Of a DNA stretch of 64,000 nucleotides, positions 12,278-24,245 are shown piece after piece (the stretch's first letter is position 1; every line of letters begins with the position of its first letter). The stretch covers positions 1 to 64,000 of the forward strand of contig JAHLKC010000116.1 of assembly GCA_025449115.1 (NCBI GenBank), given 5' to 3'. A model generated the notes under the pieces. That model searched no databases. It was not told the DNA's origin and was given only the letters and a program-made list of their open reading frames with translations. This DNA comes from Chytridium lagenaria (lineage: Eukaryota; Chytridiomycota; Chytridiomycetes; Chytridiales; Chytridiaceae). Position numbers and translations under genes: made by a program.

Positions 12278-14821
12278 TTGGTTCGGCGGGCATCACACTT
12301 TTCGAGATTCCAAGAAACCTCAAACATTTCTGTCAATAACTCACACGCGTCTCCATCATTCATCTCTCCTGTCTTCTCCACCGTGTCATCGTCACCAGAC
12401 TCTGTTGGACAGCAAATCTCAGGATCCGTTATAGAGGCTGTGGATAGAGCTTCGCAGCCTTCTGCTCCTTTTTCTGCATACTTCACGTTTGGCCCCATCA
12501 TCAACGACGCCCCAGTCACGCTTGCTGATATTGATTCCGGCTTGATCTCGTTACTTGTGAAAGATCAACCCTTGATTGAAATTCACACGACGTCTCCACC
12601 TCAGCGTCCATCTGGCCCACCACCGCTGCCGCTCACACGGTCAGCACGAAGCTCCATTACTTCTTCCTCCACTGCCACCACAGCCAATCCCGGACCTCAC
12701 GCGCTGTCGCTGTATCCGCCTCTACTCACTCTACTCGTTCGGCAGGTCAGAAGCTTCCTACAAAAGCCCCACCGACACAACGGAACGCAAGTAATTCATT
12801 GCAACGGCAGCAGCATCCCTGCGCTACTTGCACTGAAGCCAAAGCTGAAGCAAGTTCGAATAAGAAGCAGCTTGACAGAGCGCTTGCGAGGGTTGCGTCA
12901 CTAGAAAAGACGATTGAGTACCTGCAGGTTCAACACAGCACGGCATTGAAGGGATTACATATCGAGATTGCCAGATTGCAGAACATTTGCTCTGGTAAGT
13001 TTCCTATTTGTTTTTTTTGTTTTTTGGTTATCCTTCTGATCTAATCTTTGTATACATCATTGTCCCTATTTTCGCAGATAAAGCATTTAAGAAAGTAGTT
13101 CTTTCAGAAGACTATACGGGTAAAGCTAAAGGAACTGAGGAAGAGGATCGCGTTGATTCGCAAGATTTCGCAGAGGACTTTAGACTGCCTACGACACCAC
13201 AATCTTACAGCTCTTCAACAGGTACGGAAAAAATAAATACGTGATGTGACCGTCATAAACTAAATCCTTTGTATTAGTTCAAAATATCAACGAATATTTA
13301 GTTGACGATACAGTGATGCCAAAAAAAATAGTGTCGGAACCTTTCGACATTCAGACGCTACATGATGACATCACAAGCATGGGTGACGGTGACGGTGACG
13401 GTGATGGTGTTGAGGTCGACGAAGGCACGGATGTTGTTTTATCCCTTGATTCCTCGTCAACGAAACGCATATCGCAGTAGATGCTCAGAAACGGAAGCGC
13501 GTGAGGAGTAAAAAGTAAAACAAATGGTCGTGGCACGTCCAAAGAATGCGTCAATCGCTCCTCTGATGATGCTGGCAAGGAGCTTGTGTTAGAGGCCGGA
13601 GATATCTCGGAAGCTGACACTGCGAAAGGTGAAGAAGCCAAACCTAAGGCTTTGATAAGCAACAATAGCGACGACCCGCCATACCACTTGATTCTTCACC
13701 AGCAAAAGCGCAAGTATCAGACCTTTATTGAGCGCCTAAACTCTGATAATAAGCGAAAACAAAAAGAAATTGAGTCACTTCGATCAGAGCTTGAACTCAT
13801 TAGAGACGTTCTCGCAGTCTCCGGTCTTGATATTGACCTTGTCGAGCTTAAGGCGCTTGTTATGGCAAGGCCATCTGGCGGGGCCAGGGTAAATCCTGCA
13901 GAAGCCCTCGCGTCACGTGCTAAGAAGCTTATCCTTCCACCAATTGGTGCAATCAAATTGGGGCATGACGGTGAGGATGTGGGTACAATTCAAGACATGG
14001 AGGAGGCTGCGAAAATAGTGTCTACTATAGTGCTTGACCGCAAACCTGCACCCCTTTCTGACCTCTTGCAACATCGGAAAGGCGCAGGAGCTTACTCTTC
14101 TGCCACCAACGCTCTTGAGGCTGTGTCTCGATCTCTCGCGTTGGGTGGAACCGTGAATGAAGCCGGACCTTCATCAATAGAACCCATGCATTTTGTAAGA
14201 TCCCCGCACCCATCCAATTCCTTGGATTCTTCCTCCGTGGATGGCTTAGCATCCCCCATTCCTCCAACGACAAAAACCACCAAGTCTATCCGCGCGCCAA
14301 CAAAGACAAAACCGACTTCTGACTCGGACAATATATCTGCCAAGCTCAGGTCGCATCGGTACCGTCACCGCGTGACACGTGCAGACCAGCCGGGTGATGA
14401 GGCGGGTGGTGGACATACCCTTGATGACCCTACTGTGGCTTATACGACCAACGGGAATTTGGATTACCAAGGCCGTGCAAGGACTTTAAAGTTAATTGCT
14501 ATGTCTAACGGTGCTCCGGATGAGGATGTCGCGTCTGGAAAAACTCTCCTGCCCCCTCTTCCTTCAATGGGCACGGCGGATCCCGCTGGCGTGCTTCCGC
14601 AGGTGGGGAAGAAGGCAATGAAGTCGAAGATTGGATCGGTTGGAGGAGTAACGAGTAATGGCAACGTTACAGGTTCGGACCTGTTGTGGCAGCAAGTACG
14701 GCTTGGAGTAAAAGAGTTTTGGGTGCGAAAGCAGTGCGGCAGAGGCAGTGGAAGGAGAGAGAGGAGAGTGGAAAGTTATAGTTTTCTTTGTAAATGTCGT
14801 GAGATGAGAGAGAGGAAGTGA
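12278..14821 (+). CDS. CCDC92/CCDC74-like coiled-coil protein
   Basis: The best-anchored part is at about 12860-12990: ARVASLEKTIEYLQVQHSTA followed by LKGLHIEIARLQ. This matches the N-terminal coiled coil of the CCDC92/CCDC74 family (L-x-x-L-Q-x-x-H-x-x-x-L-x-x-L-H-x-E-I-x-x-L-x). In animals those proteins sit at the centriole-cilium interface or spindle. A second coiled coil (RKQKEIESLRSELELIRDVL, about 13745-13815) follows an acidic linker with a GDGDGDG run (13380-13410). ASRAKKLILPPIGAIK (about 13908-13960) precedes a Ser/Pro-rich, probably disordered C-terminus ending at 14821. Introns are at about 12993-13077 and 13222-13276. The N-terminus and start are uncertain: at least one frame change falls before 12800 and another near 13480. 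The family call rests on one segment. Confidence 0.6.
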
Positions 14822-15327
14822 CTGCTTGGTTTCACACCCAGCTTTTTGGTCTTTGATGGTGTCTAGTTGTTGTTTCCCATTTACCTTTTCATCCTTTATT
14901 AAGCGAAATGCCCATGAAAGTGTATGTCGCTTGCCCATCTTTTTTTATAACGAACCTTCCCGCACTTGTTCCTCCATTGTTATGAATTAGCTGAAGGCGT
15001 GACCACTGATTTAACTTTATCTCCTCCTCCGTTTCCGCTTTGCTATTTTCTATAAGTTGTGTTGCAGTCAACGCTGCAGCAAACATAAACTACTTCCACT
15101 AAAATCGAACGGTAGAAAGCAAACAAATATGGTATCCAGCGTTTTTTTATACTCGAACAAGAGAAAGAATAAAGCAAACAAGAGGAAGCCAAAGAGAAAT
15201 ACAAAGAGAAGAAGAAGCGCAACGAATTTATCTAAAAACGTTATTTTTGCGCTTTGAGCAGCAACGAAACACATCATAAAAAATTACGATCAAAGTACCG
15301 TCTGAGAGATGCAGAAAAAAAGCTCAA
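14822..15327. other. Convergent 3' flanks of the coiled-coil gene and SPT5
   Basis: Both neighbouring genes end here, so this should hold two polyadenylation regions. AT-rich; no gene seen. Confidence 0.5.
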
Positions 15328-18300
15328 TTACTCCACATGTTTTGCCAAATACTTCAAAGGAATAATTCTAAAATCGGACCCAGCAGCATTCAACCTCACA
15401 ATACCATCCGCCACATCAGTTCCAATAAGCACACCATTCTGACCCTTGAATTCACCAGCAATCACCGTCAATGAGCTTTTCTTCTCTGGTTTCACTGGCT
15501 CCATGTTCTCAATGGGAACAGATATTTCACCACCACCAAGAACGACCCTTGCTCTGCGGGCGTTTTCGACGCTACGTACGACGCAGCGTTGATTGTCGTA
15601 AGTGCCGTTTTCAAAGCTAAGACCCGTCGCAGCTCGCCGGATCTTGACTTCAATGTGAGGGTGAAGCCAGTCTTGAAGATCGTCCTCTGCAGAACGTAAA
15701 TTGGTGAGTCACTTGACTTCTATCGAGAAATAAACAAAACCGTTAACAAAACTTACGTGCGACCTGTAGATGAAGAATACGCGTCAACAGCTCCACTAGC
15801 ATGAGGAGTGGATGGGTAAGGCGTTGTCGGATTGAACGGAGTGGCAGGATTGAAAGGAGTGTTCGGCCCGGCGCCACCACCTCCAGTATTTGGAACGCTT
15901 GAGGGATTCGGGTAGTATCCCATATCGCCTCTTCCACCATCTCCGTCCCTGCCGCCACCCATGCCAGGTGTATGAGGGATAGATGAGGAATATCCGGGCG
16001 TCTGAGGATTGTAAGGCGTGGATCCGTCAATGCCAGACCCATACTGATGGGGAGTACTAGGGTTGTAAGGGGTCTCGGGGTCGTCGCGAGGAGTACCAGC
16101 ACTGCAAAGAAAGCAGTGATCAGTCAAATGACAATTCATAAATGTCAAAGATTATAACCGCTAAATGTATGAATATTACTTACAGAGCGCTTTGGAACGG
16201 CGTGGACCCAAAATCACTATATCCAGACCTTGCTGGGGTCTTACTACCAGCATCCCATGCACCATCTCGTGCTGGTGTCCTACTTCCTGCTTCCCAGGCA
16301 GGTGTCCTGCTCCCAGAATGCGCAGGCGTCCTGCTTCCGGAATCCCATGCAGGCGTCCTGCTCCCGTCTTGATAAGGGTTCGGCGTCATCCCCCCATTCG
16401 GTCGGTGCATTGGTGTCTTTGATCCACCAGAATGCATTGGCGTCCTGCCTCCGGCTAACGGATGCATTGGCGTAGCACTGCCTTCACCGTAACGGTAGTT
16501 TGATGCGTAGCGACTGCCGAAATTGAAGTCGGAAGACTGGGAGTTTTCTGTGCTACTTCCATGAATTTTGACACGGTCAACAGGTATGGTAACGATACGT
16601 TGGCTCGTGTGAAGTTCGACGCGGGCACCATTATCAGTCATGTCCTTGACGATACCAATGTACCCTTTGTACGGGCCTTGGATGATAGTAACGGTCTTAG
16701 AAATGAGCGGATCACGACCCCTTCCTCGACCGCGGCCACCCATGGGGGCAAATGTCCGAAGAGGAGGTTTAAATCCTGGCGCTCCATCAAGGCCACCGGA
16801 CTAAAAACCTCAAATCAGCACCCTGATTTGAAAACATCCATATACAACTTACATTTGGCTTCATCCCAGATCCTGTCATTAAATTCACGTTACTTGACTT
16901 CGTAACAAAAATTCCACCGTTCTCCATGACTTCACGCGAAAGTACAAAGATGAAAGACCGATGAATGTGAATAACTGTTGCTCTCCTAGGTGCGACGCCA
17001 GAAGATGGGTCGGACACAACAACGCTGTCTCCTGCACCCACAGGTTTTCCATTACAATCGGACGCTAAAGCTCTCCTTCTATCTAACTTGCGAACAATCT
17101 GCTGAGCCCGAAGCTTTGAAATCGTCCCAAAATGATTGAGAACCGTAAGAACATCCTTCTCAACCTTCACGACAACCCCAACTTCTTGCGGGCTTAGATT
17201 GATACAAAAAAATTTAGTCAATGGAATACTTTATGTTGGCTTCACCTTATTTGAACCGCATCCTGAACATCATATGCTCCTGTGCAGCATTTCCAGAAGA
17301 CACATCAGTTGCAGCACGCAAATCCTTAGCAAACACATCAATCTGTTCCATATGTGTTAATACTATTAAACATACCAAATGTAAAAAACATCAACACAAA
17401 CCCACCGGCTTGAGACTTGTATCCGAGAGAATAGTAACAATATTATTCAAAATCTTGATAATAAGACCCGTCTCCCCGTTATGCATGCCATAAATAACTT
17501 TGACGTGATCTCCCTCATCAAACTTCTTCCGAAGGTCTTTTGCGTCGAATTTCAAAGCAGCAAGCTTTGTCTCACTTGGCGGTACAATCGTCACAATACC
17601 GTTGTCGATCGAAAGCACCTTTCCGCATATATCTTTCATTTCACCGCGAATGACCTCCACGTTCTCTCCAAGCATAAAATCATCCGTCGCCAATTGCTGC
17701 TGCGCAGCCATCATATTAAGCTCCGCATTACGTTCAGCTGATCCCGTCGAAAACTTTCCAATCTCCTCAAGAGTTGGATTGACGTTTTCGGTTTCAAGCG
17801 AGGCGACCTTCATTTCCTTTTCCAGGAACCCGTCTCTGTCGTAGTATTCGTCCTGGAACACATACATGCCTTTCCAGCGAGCTACGGAAAGCCCTTTGAA
17901 ATCATCAGGGTTGAACAACTTTTGCGGAGGACTCGGACCGCCGAACTTTTTACGCTTCATCCCAGCAACGTCAGCTCGTCTTTTATCAAGGCTTGCAAAA
18001 TCGATTCGAGGAACAAGCCTTACACGAGCGCTTGAGTTTGAATCCACCAATTCCAAAACCTTTTAAATATGTCAGATTTCGATGAAAATGATTGCTTACC
18101 TTCGCCAAATCCCCCCCGTACTTCCCCTTTTTCACTCGAACCCACATTCCCTCCTTAACCTCCTTTTCCTTGCTTTTAATCTTCAAGCACGAAACCATAT
18201 CATCAATAGGGACGACTTTGATCGAATTTGCATTTAAACCATTAATTCCTTCAATGGCTTTTTGAACATGAGCCAACTTTCGGGCTTCGATGTAAATGTA

Positions 18301-19344
18301 GCCGATAATGTTCTCCCGAGAAAAGGCTGATATAATCTCCAACTTATCGCGGTACTCGAGCTCACAGTATTTTCTCATCAACTGCATCACAAGATCACGT
18401 TCTCGTCCTTGCTGAAATTTGACAAAACATATATTTTAGCTAGGTGAATTCATAAAAAATTGCAGAGAAAGTCTTCAAACTTAAAAAGAATAGGTGTTCT
18501 TACCCTACACTTGACCAACCACAGACTGGGGTCATTTACTGACGGAAGCAACATGTGTTCAGCAACATGGTCCGAATCACCCCGGTACCCCTTCGGTCGC
18601 GAGTGCCGCTTCTTCAAAGCGTCAACGATAACCTCGGCATCCAATTTCATCCTGCTGCAGTCGCCGCCGATCAAGAATTTTGTGATAAGTATCGTCATTC
18701 TGAACTTCGTCAAAGTCCTCGTCTAGTAAGTAATAAAAAAGTAAAAGAGTCAGTTGAACGCAATATATGGCGGAGGGAGGACAGATGAAAATAGCGAGTT
18801 TTGGTTCGTAAAGGTCGCAAAAAGAACTGCCGATGATTGATGCATGGTTCGGTCCAAACATCCACCTGTCTCTCATAACATAGGCACGCGCGCGATTCAA
18901 GCCCAAATACTCATCATCATAAATAACTCAAATACAGTGATAATACACCTCAAATCAAGTTTAAGTAAGGGGGGAATGGCGAACCTCTAGTAATCAGTCC
19001 GTCATCCTCTTCCTCGTCTTCTTCCTCATCTTCTTCTTCGTCAACGGCAGCCTCAGCATCAATGAAACGACTAATGTGGTCCCGCCTTCCCCTCTTCTTC
19101 TTGCGACGCCGCCTTCATCCTCCTCTTCCTCCTCTTCTTCTTCATCCTCATCCTCATCCTCATCCTCATCTTCTTCCTCTTCCTCATTGTCAGCTGCGTA
19201 CTTCGCGCCGCCAGTGGGACCGCGACGGGAGCTTTGAGGCTGATCTTCATCGCCATCTTCATCATCTTCCATCTCAGAAACATCGTCGTCATCGTCGACA
19301 TTCTGTCTCTCGTCCTCGACATCATCTCGCTCTGAGTCGCTCAT
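15328..19344 (-). CDS. SPT5: Spt5 transcription elongation factor, downstream copy (complete 3' end)
   Basis: Spt5 (with Spt4 forms DSIF) clamps RNA polymerase II and supports elongation and capping. Read from 19344: an acidic Asp/Glu N-terminus, the NGN domain ([11 protein letters not shown], then [20 protein letters not shown]), KOW motifs ([79 protein letters not shown]), the C-terminal repeat region with GSRTPAW/GSKTPAR units (about 16500-16190), a second repeat region rich in TPYNP/TPFNP (about 16080-15770, present only in this copy), and a terminal KOW-like domain ending AKHVE at 15328. Against the other copy it has two N-terminal frame breaks: one C fewer at 19111-19113 and one extra A near 18643. 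Taken literally it would be truncated; these may be assembly errors. Confidence 0.95.
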
Positions 19345-22300
19345 CGTTGATTTTGATGGTCACCAATTTTTTCTGTTCAAATTTACGTTTCACATCAGTG
19401 TAGATGTAAACTGTGGCAGGCATTTGCATTTTGCAAGACCTCGAAGTTCTGGACAAACTTTGACGGCATCTAATGCATGCAAACGGTATACGCGTAAAAA
19501 AACATATTTGCAATCAAGCTTTAATAAAGTCCTAAAATCAAAAGCCGAGCGCTTAAAAAACCAAAAAAAAAAGAAGTGCAAAGCGATATCTGCGAAACCC
19601 GCCATCGAAGAAGAAAAAAAAGAAAGAAGACTACCAACCATGAATGGGAAACCATCTATAAAAATCCCTAAAACCAACTAAAGCAAAAATAGGCTAGAAA
19701 AGAGAAGAAGAAAACCAAGAAGACAAAGGGACCAAAATACGTGCTGATCAGGATTCGAGGAGATCCATTATCCTCTGAGCAAGTAAACATGTTAATTATA
19801 ATTAATATCGACTCTAACCTTATCCAGTCAATATTCGTTTAATACCTGTTTCATAGAAGGGTCTCGGGGTCGTCGCGAGGAGTACCAGCACTACAAAGAA
19901 AGCAGTGATCAGTCAAATGACAATTCATAAATGTAAAGATTATAACCGCTAAATGTATGAATATTACTTACAGAGCGCTTTGGAACGGCGTGGACCCAAA
20001 ATCACTATATCCAGACCTTGCTGGGGTCTTACTACCAGCATCCCATGCACCATCTCGTGCTGGTGTCCTACTTCCTGATTCCCAGGCAGGTGTCCTGCTC
20101 CAGAATGCGCAGGCGTCCTGCTTCCGGAATCCCATGCAGGCGTCCTGCTCCCGTCTTGATAAGGGTTCGGCGTCATCCCCCCATTCGGTCGGTGCATTGG
20201 TGTCTTTGATCCACCAGAATGCATTGGCGTCCTGCCTCCGGCTAACGGATGCATTGGCGTAGCACTGCCTTCACCGTAACGGTAGTTTGATGCGTAGCGA
20301 CTGCCAAAATTGAAGTCGGAAGACTGGGAGTTTTCTGTGCTACTTCCATGAATTTTGACACGGTCAACAGGTATGGTAACGATACGTTGGCTCGTGTGAA
20401 GTTCGACGCGGGCACCATTATCAGTCATGTCCTTGACGATACCAATGCACCCTTTGTACGGGCCTTGGATGATAGTAACGGTCTTAGAAATGAGGGGATC
20501 ACGACCCCTTCCTCGACCGCGGCCACCCATGGGGGCAAATGTCCGAAGAGGAGGTTTAAATCCTGGCGCTCCGTCAAGGCCACCGGACTAAAAACCTCAA
20601 ATCAGCACCCTGATTTGAAAACATCCATACACAACTTACATTTGGCTTCATCCCAGATCCTGTCATTAAATTCACGTTACTTGACTTCGTAACAAACATT
20701 CCACCGTTCTCCATGACATCACGCGAAAGTACAAAGATGAAAGACCGATGAATGTGAATGACTGTTGCTCTCCTAGGTGCGACGCCAGAAGATGGGTCGG
20801 ACACAACAACGCTGTCTCCTGCACCCACAGGTTTTCCATTACAATCGGACGCTAAAGCTCTCCTTCTATCTAACTTGCGAACAATCTGCTGAGCCCGAAG
20901 CTTTGAAATCGTCCCAAAATGATTGAGAACCGTAAGAACATCCTTCTCAACCTTCACGACAACCCCAACTTCTTGCGGGCTTAGATTGATACAAAAAAAT
21001 TTTAGTCAATGGAATACTTTATGTTGGCTTCACCTTATTTGAACCGCATCCTGAATATCATATGCTCCTGTGGCAGCATTTCCAGAAGACACATCAGTTG
21101 CAGCACGCAAATCCTTAGCAAACACATCAATCTGTTCCATATGTGTTAATACTATTAAACATACCAAATGTAAGAAACATCAACACAAACCCACCGGCTT
21201 GAGACTTGTATCCGAGAGAATAGTAACAATATTATTCAAAATCTTGATAATAAGACCCGTCTCCCCGTTAAGCATGCCATAAATAACTTTGACGTGATCT
21301 CCCTCATCAAACTTCTTCCGAAGGTCTTTTGCGTCGAATTTCAAAGCAGCAAGCTTTGTCTCACTTGGCGGTACAATCGTCACAATACCGTTGTCGATCG
21401 AAAGCACCTTTCCGCATATATCTTTCATTTCACCGCGAATGACCTCCACGTTCTCTCCAAGCATAAAATCATCCGTCGCCAATTGCTGCTGCGCAGCCAT
21501 CATGTTAAGCTCCGCATTACGTTCAGCTGATCCCGTCGAAAACTTTCCAATCTCCTCAAGAGTTGGATTGACGTTTTCGGTTTCAAGCGAGGCGACCTTC
21601 ATTTCCTTTTCCAGGAACCCGTCTCTGTCGTAGTATTCGTCCTGGAACACATACATGCCTTTCCAGCGAGCTACGGAAAGCCCTTTGAAATCATCAGGGT
21701 TGAACAACTTTTGCGGAGGACTCGGACCGCCGAACTTTTTCCGCTTCATCCCAGCAACGTCAGCGCGTCTTTTATCAAGGCTTGCAAAATCGATTCGAGG
21801 AACAAGCCTTACACGAGCGCTTGAGTTTGAATCCACCAATTCCAAAACCTTTTAAATATGTCAGATTTCGATGAAAATGATTGCTTACCTTCGCCAAATC
21901 CCCCCCGTACTTCCCCTTTTTCACTCGAACCCACATTCCCTCCTTAACCTCCTTTTCCTTGCTTTTAATCTTCAAGCACGAAACCATATCATCAATAGGG
22001 ACGACTTTGATCGAATTTGCATTTAAACCATTAATTCCTTCAATGGCTTTTTGAACATGAGCCAACTTTCGGGCTTCGATGTAAATGTAGCCGATAATGT
22101 TCTCCCGAGAAAAGGCTGATATAATCTCCAACTTATCGCGGTACTCGAGCTCACAGTATTTTCTCATCAACTGCATCACAAGATCACGTTCTCGTCCTTG
22201 CTGAAATTTGACAAAACATATATTTTAGCTAGGTGAATTCATAAAAAAATTGCAGAGAAAGTCTTCAAACTTAAAAAGAATAGGTGTTCTTACCCTACAC

Positions 22301-23651
22301 TTGACCAACCACAGACTGGGGTCATTTACTGACGGAAGCAACATGTGTTCAGCAACATGGTCCGAATCACCCCGGTACCCCTTCGGTCGCGAGTGCCGCT
22401 TCTTCAAAGCGTCAACGATAACCTCGGCATCCATTTCATCCTGCTGCAGTCGCCGCCGATCAAGAATTTTGTGATAAGTATCGTCATTCTGAACTTCGTC
22501 AAAGTCCTCGTCTAGTAAGTAATAAAAAAGTAAAAGAGTCAGTTGAACGCAATATATGGCGGAGGGAGGACAGATGAAAATAGCGAGTTTTGGTTCGTAA
22601 AGGTCGCAAAAAGAACTGCCGATGATTGATGCATGGTTCGGTCCAAACATCCACCTGTCTCTCATAACATAGGCATTCGCGCGATTCAAGCCCAAATACT
22701 CATCATCATAAATAACTCAAATACAGTGATAATACACCTCAAATCAAGTTTAAGTAAGGGGGGGAATGGCGAACCTCTAGTAATCAGTCCGTCATCCTCT
22801 TCCTCGTCTTCTTCCTCATCTTCTTCTTCGTCAACGGCAGCCTCAGCATCAATAAAACGACTAATGTGGTCCCGCCTTCCCCTCTTCTTCTTGCGACGCC
22901 GCCCTTCATCCTCCTTTTCCTCCTCTTCTTCTTCATCCTCATCCTCATCCTCATCCTCATCTTCTTCCTCTTCCTCATTGTCAGCTGCGTACTTCGCGCC
23001 GCCAGTGGGACCACGATGGGAGCTTTGAGGCTGATCTTCATCGCCATCTTCATCATCTTCCATCTCAGAAACATCGTCGTCATCGTCGACATTCTGTCTC
23101 TCGTCCTCGACATCATCTCGCTCTGAGTCGCTCATCGTTGATTTTGATGGTCACCAATTTTTTTCTGTTCAAAATTTACGTTTCACATCAGTGTAGATGT
23201 AAACTGTGGCAGGGCATGTTTGCATTTTGCAAGACCTCGAAGTTCTGGACAAACTTTTGACGGCATCTAATGCATGCAAACGGTATACGCGTAAAAAAAC
23301 ATATTTGCAATCAAGCTTTAATAAAGTCCTAAAATCAAAAGCCGAGCGCTTAAAAAACCAAAAAAAAAAAGAAGTGCAAAGCGATATCTGCGAAACCCGC
23401 CATCGAAGAAGAAAAAAAGAAAGAAGACTACCAACCATGAATGGGAAACCATCTATAAAAATCCCTAAAACCAACTAAAGCAAAAATAGGCTAGAAAAGA
23501 GAAGAAGAAAACCAAGAAGACAAAGGGATCAAAATACGTGCTGATCTGGATTCGAGGAGATCCATCATCCTGAGCAAGTAAAAATGTGAATTATAATTAA
23601 TATCGACTCTAACCTTATCCAGTCAATATTCGTTTAATACCTGTTTCATAG
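16067..23651. repeat. Head-to-tail tandem duplication of about 3.8 kb covering most of SPT5
   Basis: Unit 1 is about 16067-19856 and unit 2 about 19857-23651. Both begin in aaggg(g)tctcggggtcgtc and end in aatacctgtttcatag; the junction is at 19856/19857. At the outer right end tcatag continues into unique sequence (ccactgg), and at the outer left end the SPT5 gene continues with its last exons. The copies are nearly identical through exons, introns and the 5' flank, with scattered substitutions and single-base indels. The duplication is recent, or two alleles have been joined by the assembler. Confidence 0.95.
19857..23135 (-). pseudogene. SPT5: Spt5, upstream copy truncated at its 3' end
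   Basis: It starts at 23135 with [20 protein letters not shown]. It keeps the N-terminal basic/acidic segment in one frame ([20 protein letters not shown]), the NGN domain, the KOWs and the first C-terminal repeat region. Near 20100 it lacks one C present in the other copy (tgctccagaatg against tgctcccagaatg), which throws the GSRTPA repeats out of frame, and the duplication ends before the TPYNP exon and final domain. It has the only unduplicated promoter side, so transcripts starting here could read or splice through into the downstream copy. Alternatively it is a misplaced second haplotype. Its intact N-terminus makes it the better guide to the Spt5 start and acidic region. Confidence 0.85.
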
Positions 23652-24245
23652 CCACTGGCTACTAACTTTTAACAAATTACAAGGTATCGGTTCTTTCTCA
23701 ACATCCATTTGCTAGAATTCGGTACTTTTGATTGCTTATGGATGTACGCGCTGCATAACTCTCATCAGTTATTTGGTCACGAAAGTCAAAAACAAGAATA
23801 AATTACTTAAGCCGAACAACCTCTCTTGTCCCTTTGTTCCTTTTTCTGACGCAAACGAATCCTCTGCACTGAACAACTATTTTGTGATAGATTGGAGTGA
23901 AAAATACCTCGGTAAACATCTCGCCATCGTCTCACCATACGGAAATTCGCTTACCGTCGTATCCGCTAACAAAATATCTGCAGGAAGAAAGGAATACTGC
24001 ACTTGTCTCATGCAATATTTGCGATTTTCAGGATGCTCTTTGAAGAATATATGTAGACTATAATACCATATATAGACCATAACGCTACTTCAGACAGTTA
24101 ATTCGCACTGTATGTATCGACGAAGGATTTGGAATATAATAGGGATTTATCTTCATTATGGACGACCACGTAGATATTGATGACCGATAAAGGCGCCGCA
24201 CTGGACAGGTACTATAAACATATATAAAAAATATATTTATAGTCA
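23652..24245. other. Stretch between the SPT5 duplication and the recombinase-like gene
   Basis: Unique sequence begins at 23652. A plus-strand open frame at 23728-24063 shows no motif I recognise. The segment 23136-23651 just before is the duplicated SPT5 5' flank (its twin is 19345-19856). Confidence 0.4.

Noticed and set aside
23728..24063. Plus-strand frame of 111 codons beside the SPT5 duplication
   Set aside because: No family motif, no splice context and no support beyond length.
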